Notes: generated by a model from the sequence alone, not told the origin. A stretch of 64,000 bases of DNA from Diorhabda sublineata (GCF_026230105.1 NC_079478.1:1627653-1691652), one strand, 5' to 3'; positions 34,026-45,769 are shown, counted from the stretch's first letter. Translations and numbers: made by a program.

Positions 34026-35167
34026 TATAAAATAACGGAAACCTTACAAGGAATTATATAAAAACATAATGACGACTACAAATATGAGTAGAAAAAGCTT
34101 TTAATTTTATCAAGAAACTAAATATCACGCTTGAACTGGCCTATCACTTGACTAATCATGTCGAATCAATTACAATTTCATTGAAATTAAACAATTTCCG
34201 TAATATGATTCGCCGCGCTTATTCCAATATACAGTGACGTTTTATTGAATCTGATGCTTTATTGAATTATCTACCCTTATATTCTGTTGAATATCAGCCC
34301 TGCCAACCCTTTGTGTTTGTGAATCATCATTTCGTGAAAGATATGCTGAAATATTCACCCCTTTTTTCTTAGTTACCAACGATATACCGGGATATACGGG
34401 AATCTCAAATTAAATTTAGGTCGTTTCGATTAAAACAGAATATTAGGGGTGAAGGTGAAATTTGTTTTGTTAGTATCGAATTTGTTTTATCAAGCGCTAG
34501 AATTAATTTTAATATATTCAAAAGGTTATTTAGGGATGAATGTATAGTTCTTGCCAGAATTTTTAAAATATTCCAAATATAAAAAGCTAAAGACTTCCTT
34601 TGTTTCTAATGTTTGTAACAAAAACAATAGAAGTCGAAAGTATAGATAAAAGAGGCAGATAGATGAGAAAACTGATCCGTTATGCAAGGTATAATTGTTT
34701 TTTTATTGTATTTCAATTCTAAGTTTTTAGGTGAACTTCAAATATGGGTTTTGCTATTCTTTAAATTTTTTAAACTTTCCAAATTCTGTTTTTCCTCTTT
34801 CTTCAATTATGTACACTGAACTTTTGGAAGTTGATGGTTTATCTTCAGTCTTTCCTGATAGTTTTGAGAATGGAAAGTGGATCTCGCTGAATTATATTCA
34901 AAATAATTCAATTTTGGAACGAACCTTCAACCATATAAAAGTTTGAAACCAAAACATTCACAAAACATTGTTGGACTGCTTCACCTAGGTTAATCATCAT
35001 CGTGAAAGTATATAATGAGAATTTTTGTTAAGTAAAATCACACATAGCCAATTCAGGTGAATAGGGTAGATTTTAAATAACTATATAGAGTGTAACGATC
35101 TTTTTAACTCGCAATTATTGACTGCAAACATTGAGCAGGTAAACATTTTATCCTGTACTACACACAA
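34026..35167. other. No gene seen
   Basis: AT-rich DNA. The 71-codon plus frame at 34731-34946 has no recognised motif. Confidence 0.45.
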
Positions 35168-35575
35168 AACGTTCAAAAACCACGCATCAAACATCAAAAA
35201 CGACGAATTAAACGTCAAAAAACGTCAAAAACCACGCATTAAACGTCAAAAAACGTCAAAAACCACGCATTAAACGTCAAAAAACGTCAAAAACCACGCA
35301 TTAAACGTCAAAAACGACAGACAAAACGTCAAAACCACGCATTATACGCCAAAAACGACTCGTTGAAGGTCAAAAAACGTCAAAAACGACGCAATAAACG
35401 TCAAAAATGACGCTTTAAATGTCAAAAACGACGCATTAAACGTCAAAAGCGACACTCAAAACGTCAAAACCACGCATTATGCGCCAAAAATGACTCGTTG
35501 AAGGTAAAAAAACGTCAAAAACGACACCCAAAACGTCAAAAACTACGCAATAAACGTCAAAAACCACGCTTGATG
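35168..35575. repeat. Minisatellite built from an ACGTCAAAA core, with a 31-bp higher-order unit
   Basis: The whole stretch consists of AACGTCAAAAA joined to CCACGCATT, CGACGCATT or CGACAGAC variants. In the best-ordered part (about 35215-35310) a 31-bp unit, made of two AAACGTCAAA cores plus AACCACGCATT, repeats about three times. Elsewhere the core repeats with a period near 20 bp. Variation among units and the abrupt ends indicate a tandem array grown by slippage and unequal exchange. Read on minus, each core gives TTTTTGACGTTT, so the array holds some two dozen TGACG half-sites. No protein is implied. Confidence 0.88.
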
Positions 35576-36519
35576 GATGTAAATTCATAAATAACTATCT
35601 TATCAACACTTTCCTTTTTCACGATTTTTGATGCCAGCGTATCTTCGTTAATCCTTAGTAAATAGAGGTAGAGATAGAAATAGAATAAGTTGGTATGTAT
35701 GTTTCATCAACTGGTGATGATACGATGTCCGCCATTATTTATCCACTAACATTTTTCTTTACATGAAAATGATTGTGTGAAATTGAATTTACGCTGATCC
35801 AGGATTAAAATTTACCTCAATCACTTGATAGATGCATCTTGTACCTTCTACGATCATTCGTGTTACTCTCCCAATGTTTCTAACGGTAATTGAAGTGTCT
35901 TCTCACAAAGAGATATTCGTTCTTTTCTAAAGTTGCGTAGTAGTACGTGCGTATTTTATCTACATAATCACATTTGTGTATAAAATTGTATTATGTGACA
36001 GAAGCGACTCTACTACAGTTAGAGCTTATTACTTAAAGATGGCGGTACTTGAAAATGCAGTGCTGCCAGCTGCCATTCCTCTAATTTCCTAGCATCTTCT
36101 AATATAGAGAGTAGTCTCTAGATTGTAGTGATCTTTCTCGTTTTTTGACTTTAACTTTGATAAAAAACTACTAATGGTTGTTCGTAGAAAAGGAAAAAAA
36201 TAATATATCATTTACTTTGTTAGATAATAACAGATACATTCGAGTTATGACAGATGTAAATGAAGAAGATTCATTGAAAATCAATTATTCAATGAACAAT
36301 TAACTTTAAAGTTTAATTAAGTTTGTAGAAATACAATTGAATACAAAATATTATTCTCAGTGTACATGGAAAATGTTTTCCTAATCTCCTAATCTGAATT
36401 TTTCTCAGGGCGAAACTCCTTCCGTATGAGTAAGTAGTCAACTGTCGACCCCATAAACGTGCATACAAAGACATTCGTCAACTTACCAATCAATCTTTAA
36501 TCCACAACATACCTCTCGT
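35576..36519. other. No gene seen
   Basis: AT-rich sequence. An ATGGCGGTACTTGAAAATG phrase at about 36040 is similar to one at 32854 (ATGGCGGTAGTTGCTTGAAA), but nothing else aligns there. Confidence 0.4.
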
Positions 36520-36665
36520 ACTTCTTTTACTGTCTTTTTGTGGGCAGTTTATGTCCCTCCGGGGAACAATTTTTGCGGGCAGCGTCTTCCCGTTACATGA
36601 CGTACGCTCGACAGGAGAATTTAGATGGTCGACGACTTCCTTTCCTTGGTCAAAGCATCAGTAGC
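36520..36665 (-). pseudogene. Possible relic of a Cys-rich insect domain protein
   Basis: The stretch is markedly GC-richer than its surroundings. On minus, one frame stays open for about 50 codons and reads EVVDHLNSPVERTSCNGKTL, then PAKIVPRRDINCPQKDSKRS. The wording GK-x-x-PAK followed by C-x-x-K/C recalls a domain found in many uncharacterised, probably transposon-derived insect proteins. I am relying on memory of that pattern, and the match is short. It could be an old exon, a domesticated-transposon remnant or chance. Confidence 0.25.
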
Positions 36666-39600
36666 GGATGTTCGTTTAAAAATATAAAGGAAACTATTAT
36701 CAAACTAATTTATCTATAATTTAGTATAGTTTAGCTCAAAATTGGATAACTGAAACTATTTCAATAAGATAGAAAATTCAGGTTTTTCATGGAAGACTAA
36801 GTAGAAATAAAGGTCTAAAAATATTGCTAGAACGAATTGACAAAAAGAAAGCAGTTGAAAAATATATATAAATGAGTGATAATATTGATATCAAATAATG
36901 AAGAAAAACATGACAAAATTAATGAATTTAGGGGGATAAAAAACTACGGAGCACCGGAGGATTATTCCTGATAGCTAAAGTTGAAGATCTTGGAAGATAA
37001 TCACATAACCTGAGTCTTCTAAAAAAAGTCCTACAGAAATAAAGGAGAGATCCTTTGGTTCTATATCTGGAATTACGTCCTTCCGATTATGAACTGTTTT
37101 CTGCTCAATTGAATAGGTCAATTATTTAGAGAAAAATATTTATTTTAATGTTTTGAAAGACTATCTCAATCTTCCTCTATACGATATTTGAAAAAAATAT
37201 GCGATAGGAAAGGAATTGGAAGATTCTTAATTGATAGATGACAAGAACATTTCGGTTCCTTCAAATAAAAGTTCTTTCTCTGACTCTATTCAAGTCAGGA
37301 GTAATGGCTATTTGAAAATTATGAGTTAGAAACCGTCAGTTTACAATATTTCTGGCGTGTGAATAGGGCCAGAGGAAAAAATCTAGAAACACCTTTTCAA
37401 GTCTGGTTTTAATGAAATTAATTGGTAACATGACATCGATCGTCTTAGTATTCCTCTACATTCTTAGATAAGCAGGCGTCTTTGGTTTTTGTCGCATCAT
37501 AATAATTTTATTCATCTAGAGCTTTAAACACGTTTTTAGTTTTTACAGCATAATCACAAAAAATAGCACAAATCGTAGTTCTTCTATCTGCTTCTATTGT
37601 GGGTCTGTTTGTGCACTCTTTCGAGTTTTCCATTTTTCGCACTTTTTCGTTGGTTTGAATTAGTTTCTGAAAACGGCGTTTCTTCTTCACTCAATGGCTC
37701 AATGCGCCTCATCATTTAAGCCCAAATGATTTAAATATGTATTCTCATATACCAAAATCGAAATTTTTCTTTCTAGGTAACGTTTTACACGTAAGAGAAA
37801 AATCATAAATCACATTGTAACGTTTTTTTTTTCAATCTAAATATCTCCCAATTTGAACATGAATATTTAAGTACATTTAAAAAAAAATATGAACCGATTT
37901 AAGTAAGGTATTCTTACAAAATGATCTTGATCCAAGTGGATTTTGAACAGTGCTACCTCTAGTTGTAGTTATAAAGGAACCAATATACGAGGTTTGTCCC
38001 AAAAATAATGAGAATACCTCCAAATATCCGCGACAAAACCTTTTATACAGTGTTTTATTTTGTTACAATTATAACATTAACAGTTTTTTTATATGATCAA
38101 CTTATTGACAGCTCATGAAGGATAATAATAAATCAAAGGAATGCTATTAATTATATCAAAAAGAAATATATAGGACTTATTCAAAATAGAACTTAACTCG
38201 AATTAAAATAACAAAAAAGTAAAATAAAACCAAAAAATTGAAAGTACTTTGACGCATCTAGAGATACTAAAAATTGGGGAAGAGTTTGCAAGAGTCTGTA
38301 TTTAATTATATTTCAGGCTGTGTATTATTCTGTGAAATAACTGTGAAATATTCGTTTTTCTTCTATAATAAACACAGATTTATAAGCAAATCAACAAAAT
38401 ATGGTTGGTTTGATAGCAAATTTTGTCGAGCTGGTATTTGATCTAGTCAAAATTGGGAATTTTCAATGTAGGAATCGGGATCAAAATATCACAATTCATA
38501 AGTTTTATAAACAAATCAACCATTTGTTAGCTATTACTTAACTATTTCAAAGCTGATTATTAAATGACTTTTACTGAAATATTTAACTTGACAAGGAATT
38601 TAAAATAATTTGATATTTCCTGTGGCTACCTTCTTGAAATTGCATTCCCTCGAGATGTGCCAATGCTTTTCCGGAAACCACTTGACCAATCAGTATGAAG
38701 ACATATGTTCCAAAGATCACCAATTCGACGAACGTGCTTCTGCTGGAAAATTTCTAGATAGAAAATACGTTTTAGATTTTAGTGCGGTGCGTTTGACCCG
38801 GAACGGTTAAATATTCAAATTTCTACTGATTTAGGGTAGTTGGATACAGACAAATGTGCTAAAATGCATTTTCAAACTATAAATTTCGATTAAATTTGAC
38901 AGCTAGATGTGTTAAGAGGAGAAAAATGTCTTCATACGTAGATGAGTCGATGTTTATGGTTTATGCATTTAATAGCACCCACAAATGTGTAATTGTGGAA
39001 TCATATTCTTTAATTCCTTTTCAAATATATGAAAATTATATAGAGCTCCATCATCTATTTGATTTTTCTCTATGAATATTTCAGTAGTTAATTAGAGAGA
39101 ATTATACATTCACAAATTTTTCGAATACATTCAAAATCTTTGTGTAGTTTTCAAATATTCATAGAGCCATTAAGTGCATTTATATTTCATAAGTATTAGC
39201 GTTTTTAAATTATTAACTAGTCGAATTGTAATTGGAAAAATGTCAGTTGGTTATTTTTCTATCGTATTCCTTCCAGCATGAATTACAAATAATACCAAAT
39301 GATTATTTTTGAAAATATGGAGTAATATAGAACAGACGCAGTGATATAAATATTGTGTCTAGACAAAAAGAGTGAAAAGCAAATTTTTGTTGTATATCCT
39401 GTTCTTTGTAATGACCTAAATAGTATTAGCAGTTTCATTAGTGACCGTCGCCATAACTCACGATTTTTTCATGAGAATGTTTCAGGCTTTTCCCCTAAAT
39501 CAAACCTTAGTAGGTGCTTCGTTTGTTGTTTTATTGACAAAATTAAAGTCGAAGAAACTGATTTTTGTTCAAATATTCAACCAAATTGTACCAAACAGTG

Positions 39601-40193
39601 ACACTTTTCAATAATTTTCATGTAGAACTATTTTCGTAAAAATTTCGTTATAAAACGCCAGTTTTTGTATTGAATTGGGATATTAACCAAAGAAAACTCA
39701 TTTAGAGGAGATATTTTTGTCAAAATATAAATTAAGCAAATGCAATATGTACCTATATTTAAATTGAGAAAAAATATTTTTTGACACAATTAACCTATGA
39801 AAAGCTACTTTCACAATTTTATCTTATCTGCGCTTCTAATATCAAGTATAAAATCAAATAATTTTTCCCACTTTGCTTCATTTTTTGTTCGTGAATGAAA
39901 CCACAATGTCGTTCGTGATCTAGTATTTAAATTACACGCCTCAAACTCTTTTCAAATCTATAACAATCGGTCGCCTCGGAAAAATTTAACCTCAAAATAT
40001 GGTACTAATAAAACCCAATAAACTTTTAACAACAAATTTCTGATTTTTGAGATGGTATAATCGATATACCGCGTGTGAGCTGCTGAATTTGAGGAGCTCA
40101 TTTTTTGATCCTATTATTTTATTTCCATCGAAAAATCTCATTCTAACTACAAAACTTAATTATTATAATCACTATAATTTTCACACCAAAAAT
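36666..40193. other. No gene seen
   Basis: A long AT-rich stretch. Short frames (37508-37690 minus, 38610-38810 plus, 39353-39601 plus) give products without recognisable motifs, and stops are frequent in all frames. A near-palindrome, GGTATAATCGATATACC, lies near 40055. Confidence 0.45.
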
Positions 40194-40922
40194 GAAATTC
40201 GGTAATTATACACTTTCACGGTCACCTGGTTTTTTGGGTCTAGAAAATCGAAAAATGGATGGATTTTAATGAGCTTGGTCTCAAAATGTTCCATTTTACG
40301 GAGGATTTATAAAAAAAATTAGTAGAAATAGCTGGAATGAAAATTTCTCATAGTTTTACTGTTTTAAATCGCAAAAAAAACGGTTTTGCAAAATAATCTT
40401 TTACAAAAAATACACTTTCGCGGTCACCTGGTTTTTTGGTTAGCTTAGGTTGGGTTGGATCTAGAAAATCGATAAATGGATGGATTTTAATGATCTTGGT
40501 CTCAAAATGTTCCATTTCACGGCGGATTATATAGAATATAGAATATAGTACGAAACTATACACGAAAATTGATTGTTTTTCATCGATTTCATTTTAAGCT
40601 ATAAAAACTGAAAAAATCAATCTTTTTGGATTTTTTTTTAAATTGTTTATTAATTTATGTAGAATACAAAAAAAATATAAGAACTTTATCTAATAATGAG
40701 ATAATTTTTTGTAAAGGATTATTCTGCAAAACCGTTTTCTTTTACGATTTAAAACAGTAAAACTATGAGAAATTTTCATTCCAGCTATTTCTACTAATTT
40801 TTTTTATAAATCCGCCGTAAAATGGAACATTTTGAGATCAAGATCATTAAAATCCATCCATTTTTCGATTTTCTAGAGCCAAAAAACCAGGTGACCGTGA
40901 AAGTGTATAATTACCTGAAATT
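40194..40922. repeat. Fold-back element with 218-bp arms and an internal partial duplicate of one arm
   Basis: The left arm (40194-40411) and right arm (40704-40922) are near-perfect inverted repeats. Shared landmarks include GGTAATTATACACTTTCACG, GTCACCTGGTTTTTTGG, AAATGGATGGATTTTAATGA, CTCAAAATGTTCCATTT, AATTAGTAGAAATAGCTGGA and ACTGTTTTAAATCG. After the left arm, 40412-40540 repeats the outer 110 bp of that arm in direct orientation, with an extra TTAGCTTAGGTTGGGTTGG stretch. Arm divergence is low, so this element is younger than the one at 2.4 kb. The 71-codon minus frame across the left part is not considered a gene. Confidence 0.88.
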
Positions 40923-41139
40923 TTTTTGCAGAAATACATACTTTTGAGACTTGATATTGAACCTTTTACAACTTACATCGACATATAAAACCATCCGAAA
41001 TTTACGGGAAAAGAGTCATGTTTGAGTATAACTTAAAGAGAGCATTAGTTAAGTAACTTATAACTACCGTGCAGTCAAAAAAATTAAGGATAGTAAGGCT
41101 GAACATTAGGTTTTTATATTTTTTTTAATATATAGATAA

Positions 41140-41573
41140 CATGCAATGAATATAATCATTAACATCATATCTGACTGTCAAAAATGTCATCGTCATCATT
41201 AAATCTAAAGTTAGTTTTTCTAAACAATAATCAAAACATTTCGTATTTTTTATATTGATCAATAAAGAAGCAGACTCATAATTTCTGATTAAAATAAAAA
41301 GTTAAGTTATATAGTTGCATATTTATAACTTGACATTAAAGTTTAAATAGTTGATAACATAAAATAAACATCATCATCAACATCATATCTGACTGTCAAC
41401 TATACCAGCAGCGTCATTATTAAATCTAAAGTTAGTTTTTTTAAACAATAATCTAAACATTTCGAATTTTTTATATTGATCAATAACGAAGCATGATTTC
41501 TAAGTAAAATAAGCAATTAATTTATATGTAGCTGCATACTTATAACTTGATAGTTTAGTTTTGATAGTAGATT
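41140..41573 (+). repeat. Tandem duplication, two ~218-bp copies
   Basis: Copy 1 (from about 41140) and copy 2 (from about 41358) share AACATCATATCTGACTGTCA, TTAAATCTAAAGTTAGTTTT, AAACAATAAT, ACATTTCG, TTTTTTATATTGATCAATAA, AGTAAAATAA-like sequence and TATAACTTGA in order. Divergence is moderate. CATCATCATCAACATCAT trinucleotide runs sit at the junction. No coding signal. Confidence 0.75.
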
Positions 41574-41936
41574 AGTTCCTCGAACAGTAATTCTGTTTAA
41601 TTATACAGAATCATGAATAAATTTTCTTTGAATGAATTAGAATAGAACATTTGTTCGTATACACAATTGTTTTTGTTGATTATCCAATGATTTTAGTTAG
41701 TATTTATCAGTTTAAAGAGAATGCGATCTTAACGCCTTTTGTAAAAGTAATAAATAATATGTGACGTTATCTAAATCTGATGTCACCATGATAGTTTATT
41801 ATGTAGGTACTCATGATACTTTAGAAAAATCAAATAATCACAACAGAGAGAGAGAAAAAAATGCAGTAACAATTTAACCTCTTCGAATAATCAATCAAGC
41901 AGCTTGTCAAATTTTATAATGGAACCAAATACGGTC

Positions 41937-42478
41937 AATTAAAGTTGATTTATTTCTTACGAGAATTTTGTCATGGTCTAGTCACATGTGATGTCAGTGG
42001 GAAGATCTATGGGAAGTTTTAAGTTGGCTTTCAATTTAGTACAATAAAGTATTGTTATTCAATTTTTCAATTCAGTTACGGTTAATAAATTAACTGTTTA
42101 TATGAATACTTTCTCTTTATGAATCAAGTTCAATTATTTGGAGTTTATAGAGTAAATATTTTTTTAGCTTCTCGTTTTTACTTAATACGCTGTCGAATTT
42201 TACTTTTAACTTTCCAAACGTCGCTTGACATAATGCAATACAACGTGCAAGAAATTGCATGCAAGTCTCTGTATTTGATATTTTGTACCTAGCTTAACAA
42301 TGAAAATAACGAAGCTAAGGTTTACGAAAATCAGCTGATCTCCTGAGCCAAAACTAATTAACTAACAAAGTTACAATTTTTCTTACGAGAATTTTGTCAT
42401 GGTCTAATGACATGTGATGTCAGTGGAAATATCTAAGGAAAGTTTTAAGTTAGCTTTCAATTTAGTATAATAAATATT
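41937..42478 (+). repeat. Pair of ~110-bp direct repeats 428 bp apart
   Basis: 41945-42056 and 42373-42478 share TTTCTTACGAGAATTTTGTC, ATGGTCTA, ACATGTGATGTCAGTGG, AAGTTTTAAGTT, GCTTTCAATTTAGTA and AATAAA. The roughly 320 bp between them is AT-rich and noncoding. The pair could be the ends of a small element or a dispersed duplication. No primer-binding site or polypurine tract was recognised. Confidence 0.7.
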
Positions 42479-43334
42479 TTGTCCGTATCCTGCATATCCT
42501 ATCAGATTGAAGGATAAAACTTGTATATCTAACATGTGTCTGTTTACACCATTACAGAGTGATAGTTTAGGATCTGTCTTTACAACTTTTCTATAGCTGT
42601 CATAAACCGTTTTCTACTTCCGAGTTCTCAAGTTACGATTTTGACAAGTTGATTAAATTCTGTTTTATCTCTTCACCTACCGTCGATTTCCAACAACTCT
42701 TGTGTATATATTTAAAAAATGTAACATTTTTTTCATCCCCTGCAAACATTGAGACTTGATTGGATTGGATTGAAATAAATTATTTCGAAATAAAGTTGTA
42801 CTTTTCTATTTAGTCATCAAACAATTTGATGTATTTGCGTCATACCGAAAAGTCGATTTTTAAATAATTCTTGAGATATTGCATTCGATTTTTCATATTG
42901 ATCATCATTTGGAATCTCTTTTTGGAAAAATATCTTTTTTGTTCAATGTTCATTTGCTGTAATAATGAACTTATTTAAGCCATTAGAATTCATTCCATCA
43001 TGTTGAGAAAGTGTTTCGTTTCATGGCATTTTCACTTTCACTTTCTTCAAAATTTCGAGCGACACGTTCAGAGTTAAGTCAGGGCATTTAGTTACCACTG
43101 CAGATCAACAAATTGGCCAAAACGAGTGCCTTTCGAATCTTTCTTTAAAATATAGTTTTTGGCTTGAGCCGTTTTCGTCGTTGTAAATCCTGCTATGTTT
43201 AAAATAATAAAATTCAGACGTAATGATAAAAATAATATTCTGTTACACGCGTTCGGTGTTGAACAACTAATAGCTGATGCACTGTCACCACTTTCATAAA
43301 GGACAACTTTGAATCTTCATCTGGTCGATATTTC
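42479..43334. other. No gene seen
   Basis: AT-rich DNA with no open frame over 60 codons and no recognised motif. Confidence 0.45.
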
Positions 43335-43825
43335 AGGTTCTTCCTCGACATTTTGGATACCAGTAGCGATATTTTTATTAGTACAGCTGGTCAGCCTCGG
43401 AAAGATCTCGTGTTGTCTCAGTCTCTTCTCTTCTTCGACATCTTGAGTAACAGAAATGATAATCTCAGCAGAAGAACTTGTCAGCATTGGAAAGATCTCG
43501 TGTTTTCTCAGTCCCTTCTTACTTTCGATATTTTTGGTAATAGCAGCAATGTTCTCGGCAAAAGAACTTGTCAGCCTCGGAAAGATCTCGTTCTATCTCA
43601 ATCTCTTCTCTTCTTCGACATCTTGAGTAACAGCAGTAACATTTTCAGCAGAACGTCTGGACAGCGAGCTTTGGGAAGATCTCGTGTTGTTTCAGTCCCT
43701 TCTTAGTTTCGACATTTTGTTCAAAAGCATCGACATTTTCTGCAGAAGAACTTGTCAGCCTTGGAAAAGTCTCGTACTGTCTTCGTTGGACAAACACTGC
43801 GGTGTTTGGCAACTGGTCTAATTAC
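43335..43825 (-). repeat. Five 90-bp tandem repeats, readable as a 30-residue protein repeat
   Basis: The anchor GATCTCG recurs at about 43404, 43494, 43584, 43678 and, changed, 43768. The period is 90 bp, with one interval of 94. On minus, each unit reads as a 30-residue segment: HEIFPRLTSSSAENV, then A-x-TQDVEEEKRLRQ or a KNIESKKGLRK variant. The frame holds across units except for one frameshift (the 94-bp interval) and one TAG. It ends in EEEPEISTR-stop at about 43324. An upstream TAA at about 43824 bounds it. Units are polar and probably helical. The family is not recognised. The 117-codon plus frame also shows the repeat but is less protein-like. It is probably a decayed repeat-protein exon or transposon part. 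Confidence 0.65.
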
Positions 43826-44440
43826 TGAAGATAAATTTTATCGTTTTAATCTTCTTCTTTTAATCATCAATTTTCTTACTTTCTGCAGCGGAATATAAAT
43901 CGTCATGTTTCAAAGAAAACTGATGTTGTGACAATCATATATTTCATTGCGGTTCACCCTCGATACTTGAATCTCGTTAAATAATTTATCCCTAATTGTA
44001 ATAAACACCCCAAAAAATTCGCATTTGAACCCTCTTAGTATTATATTGATAAAAAATGCATACCAACTATACGAATATATTGGAAATGCACCTGCAATAT
44101 TTATTAGCAATTTTTCTGCAGTGATATTGAACAAATTTTGATTTATCTAGGACCAAGGGTGTCGTTTACGAAGCACATGTTGATAGAAAATAGTGGCTAC
44201 TAAGCCAACCGCACTGAAATATTAATAGTTTTATTAGTGATTGGTTCAGAAAATTATATTTCGTTGGGTTTTATTCAAAGATTGATGTTTTTAAGTACTA
44301 GGAAAGTCTTTTTGGTTCGTACATATCCAAAGTCTCGTTGTAAGGAATTCCAAAGTTTATAAAAATTGTATATTCATGCTGATAAGTCATTATTGCAAAA
44401 AAAAACTATCTAGTTACATACGCGGCTTATCAAGAAAAGC
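43826..44440. other. No gene seen
   Basis: Contains a 74-codon minus frame (43910-44134) without recognised motifs. The rest is AT-rich and noncoding. The last 250 bp could be the upstream part of the LTR-type relic that follows, but I see no matching second copy. Confidence 0.4.
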
Positions 44441-44800
44441 GTACCAGAGGCATTATACATTCTCAGAAATTCTTACTAAACAACGTATGTAGATAAATCT
44501 TACTTTCTTGTAAATTCATTTTATATAATTCATTCTCTATTCAGATCTCTAACAATAAACATGTAAATATTTTTTTAAAAAGGATTTTTTCGTTAAGAAA
44601 AACAAAATTGGCGCAGTCAGTAGGATTATACATTCTCAGAAATTCTTACTTAGCAACGTATGTAAATAAATTTTACTTTCTTGTAAATTCATTTTATATA
44701 ATTCATTCTCTATTCAGATCTCTAACAATTAACTTCTAATTGCTTTAATAATTTTTTTTTTTTAAATTGAATTTTTCTCTAAAAACTTTTGGTTCTCAAA
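44441..44800 (+). mobile_element. Ty3/gypsy-type leader relic: duplicated ~173-bp unit with tRNA-Ser-like PBS
   Basis: TTGGCGCAGTCAGTAGGAT at 44608-44626 resembles the primer-binding site complementary to the 3' end of tRNA-Ser used by insect gypsy-group elements such as 17.6 and 297. The sequence before it (44452-44608) is repeated directly after it (44625 onward). Shared blocks are ATTATACATTCTCAGAAATT, CTTACT, CAACGTATGT, TTACTTTCTTGTAAATTCAT, TTTATATAATTCATTCTCTA and TTCAGATCTCTAACAAT. Each copy ends in an A-rich stretch followed by TTGG. This could be two LTR ends joined with the whole coding region lost, or a tandem duplication of the LTR/leader junction. No gag-pol is present. Confidence 0.6.
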
Positions 44801-45769
44801 CTTAAAAAAATGGCTTGATGGAAAGGGATCTCAGACAAATGAAGAGGTGATATCAAGATATAATTATTGTATTAAGTACATTCTTGTATTTGTATATTAC
44901 TGTCTTCAAGTGTCGATTTCTTATTAGGAGATAAATACAAAAATAATCCGTTCGGGGGATTTATAGACATAACCGTAATAAAAGAAGTTCCTCCCGGAAC
45001 ATTATCTGTCTAAACATTAGGAGGGGACGTAATGGCTCTTAGGACTTTTTTAAGTTGTGAGGAAAAGTTTTATCTAAACCGCAGCCAGCAAGTGGAGAAC
45101 GTTTTGTAAGTAGAAAAACTTTTAAGATACATTGTTTGGTCTTTTGTTATTTAAGAAGTTAGCATATTAGCGGGTTCCGAACTAGAGATAACAATGAAGT
45201 AAGGAAAATATTTTGCAGATTAATAGACTGGAGGTAAAAATCCAATATTATTTTTGTTATAATGGAACATATTTGTTACTACTTTATTAAGATTAATTTC
45301 GTCTGCTTTATTTTTCACTGTGTTCATCCTTCCCTACTTTCCACCCCACTTTCCTTTACTTCTTTTCTCTACTGATTCTCTATCACGTTTTATTCTGACT
45401 CAAAATTCTCTATTAGCAGTTCATCTCACCAATAGTAACTTTATCATTTTTATAAAAGATAAAAGACTCAATTTGGTTATTCAGGTACCTTTTTGTTACA
45501 AATATTTAAGACCTCGTGATTGATCAAATGATTTTTCTTCTATTTTCAATAAAGTATGAATGTCTATTCGATCCAATACACTCGTCAAAAAAATCTTGTA
45601 CAACAACGATTATATACGCTTGTTTATTTGTCGACAATTTTGTTAACACTCATAGTCTTGTAGATGACGTCCACCTTTTTTTATAGACATTTTTAGTTGT
45701 CTGAACACCCGTTCTACATTCTGGTCAATAATTTCATTCATAATTGTATATTATCTTGACCACGATCCA
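44801..45769. other. No gene seen
   Basis: A purine run, TTAGGAGGGGA, near 45020 looks like a polypurine tract. The sequence after it does not match the leader at 44.4 kb, so I do not pair them. The 67-codon frame at 45320-45523 is Phe/Leu/Ser-rich without motifs. Confidence 0.4.

Noticed and set aside
35168..35575. CRISPR array
   Set aside because: Units are short, contiguous and lack unique spacers; this is a minisatellite in eukaryotic-looking DNA.
40440..40460. Telomeric TTAGG repeat seed in the fold-back element
   Set aside because: Only one exact TTAGG unit is present; the rest is TTGGG/TTGG, too little to call an interstitial telomere repeat.
43353..43706. 117-codon plus-strand open frame with internal repeats
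   Set aside because: The repeats exist, but the minus strand gives a more coherent charged-helix reading over a longer distance, so the plus frame is treated as a shadow.
45010..45035. Purine run TTAGGAGGGGA as an LTR-element polypurine tract
   Set aside because: The sequence downstream shows no match to the LTR-like repeat at 44.4 kb, so no LTR pair can be drawn.
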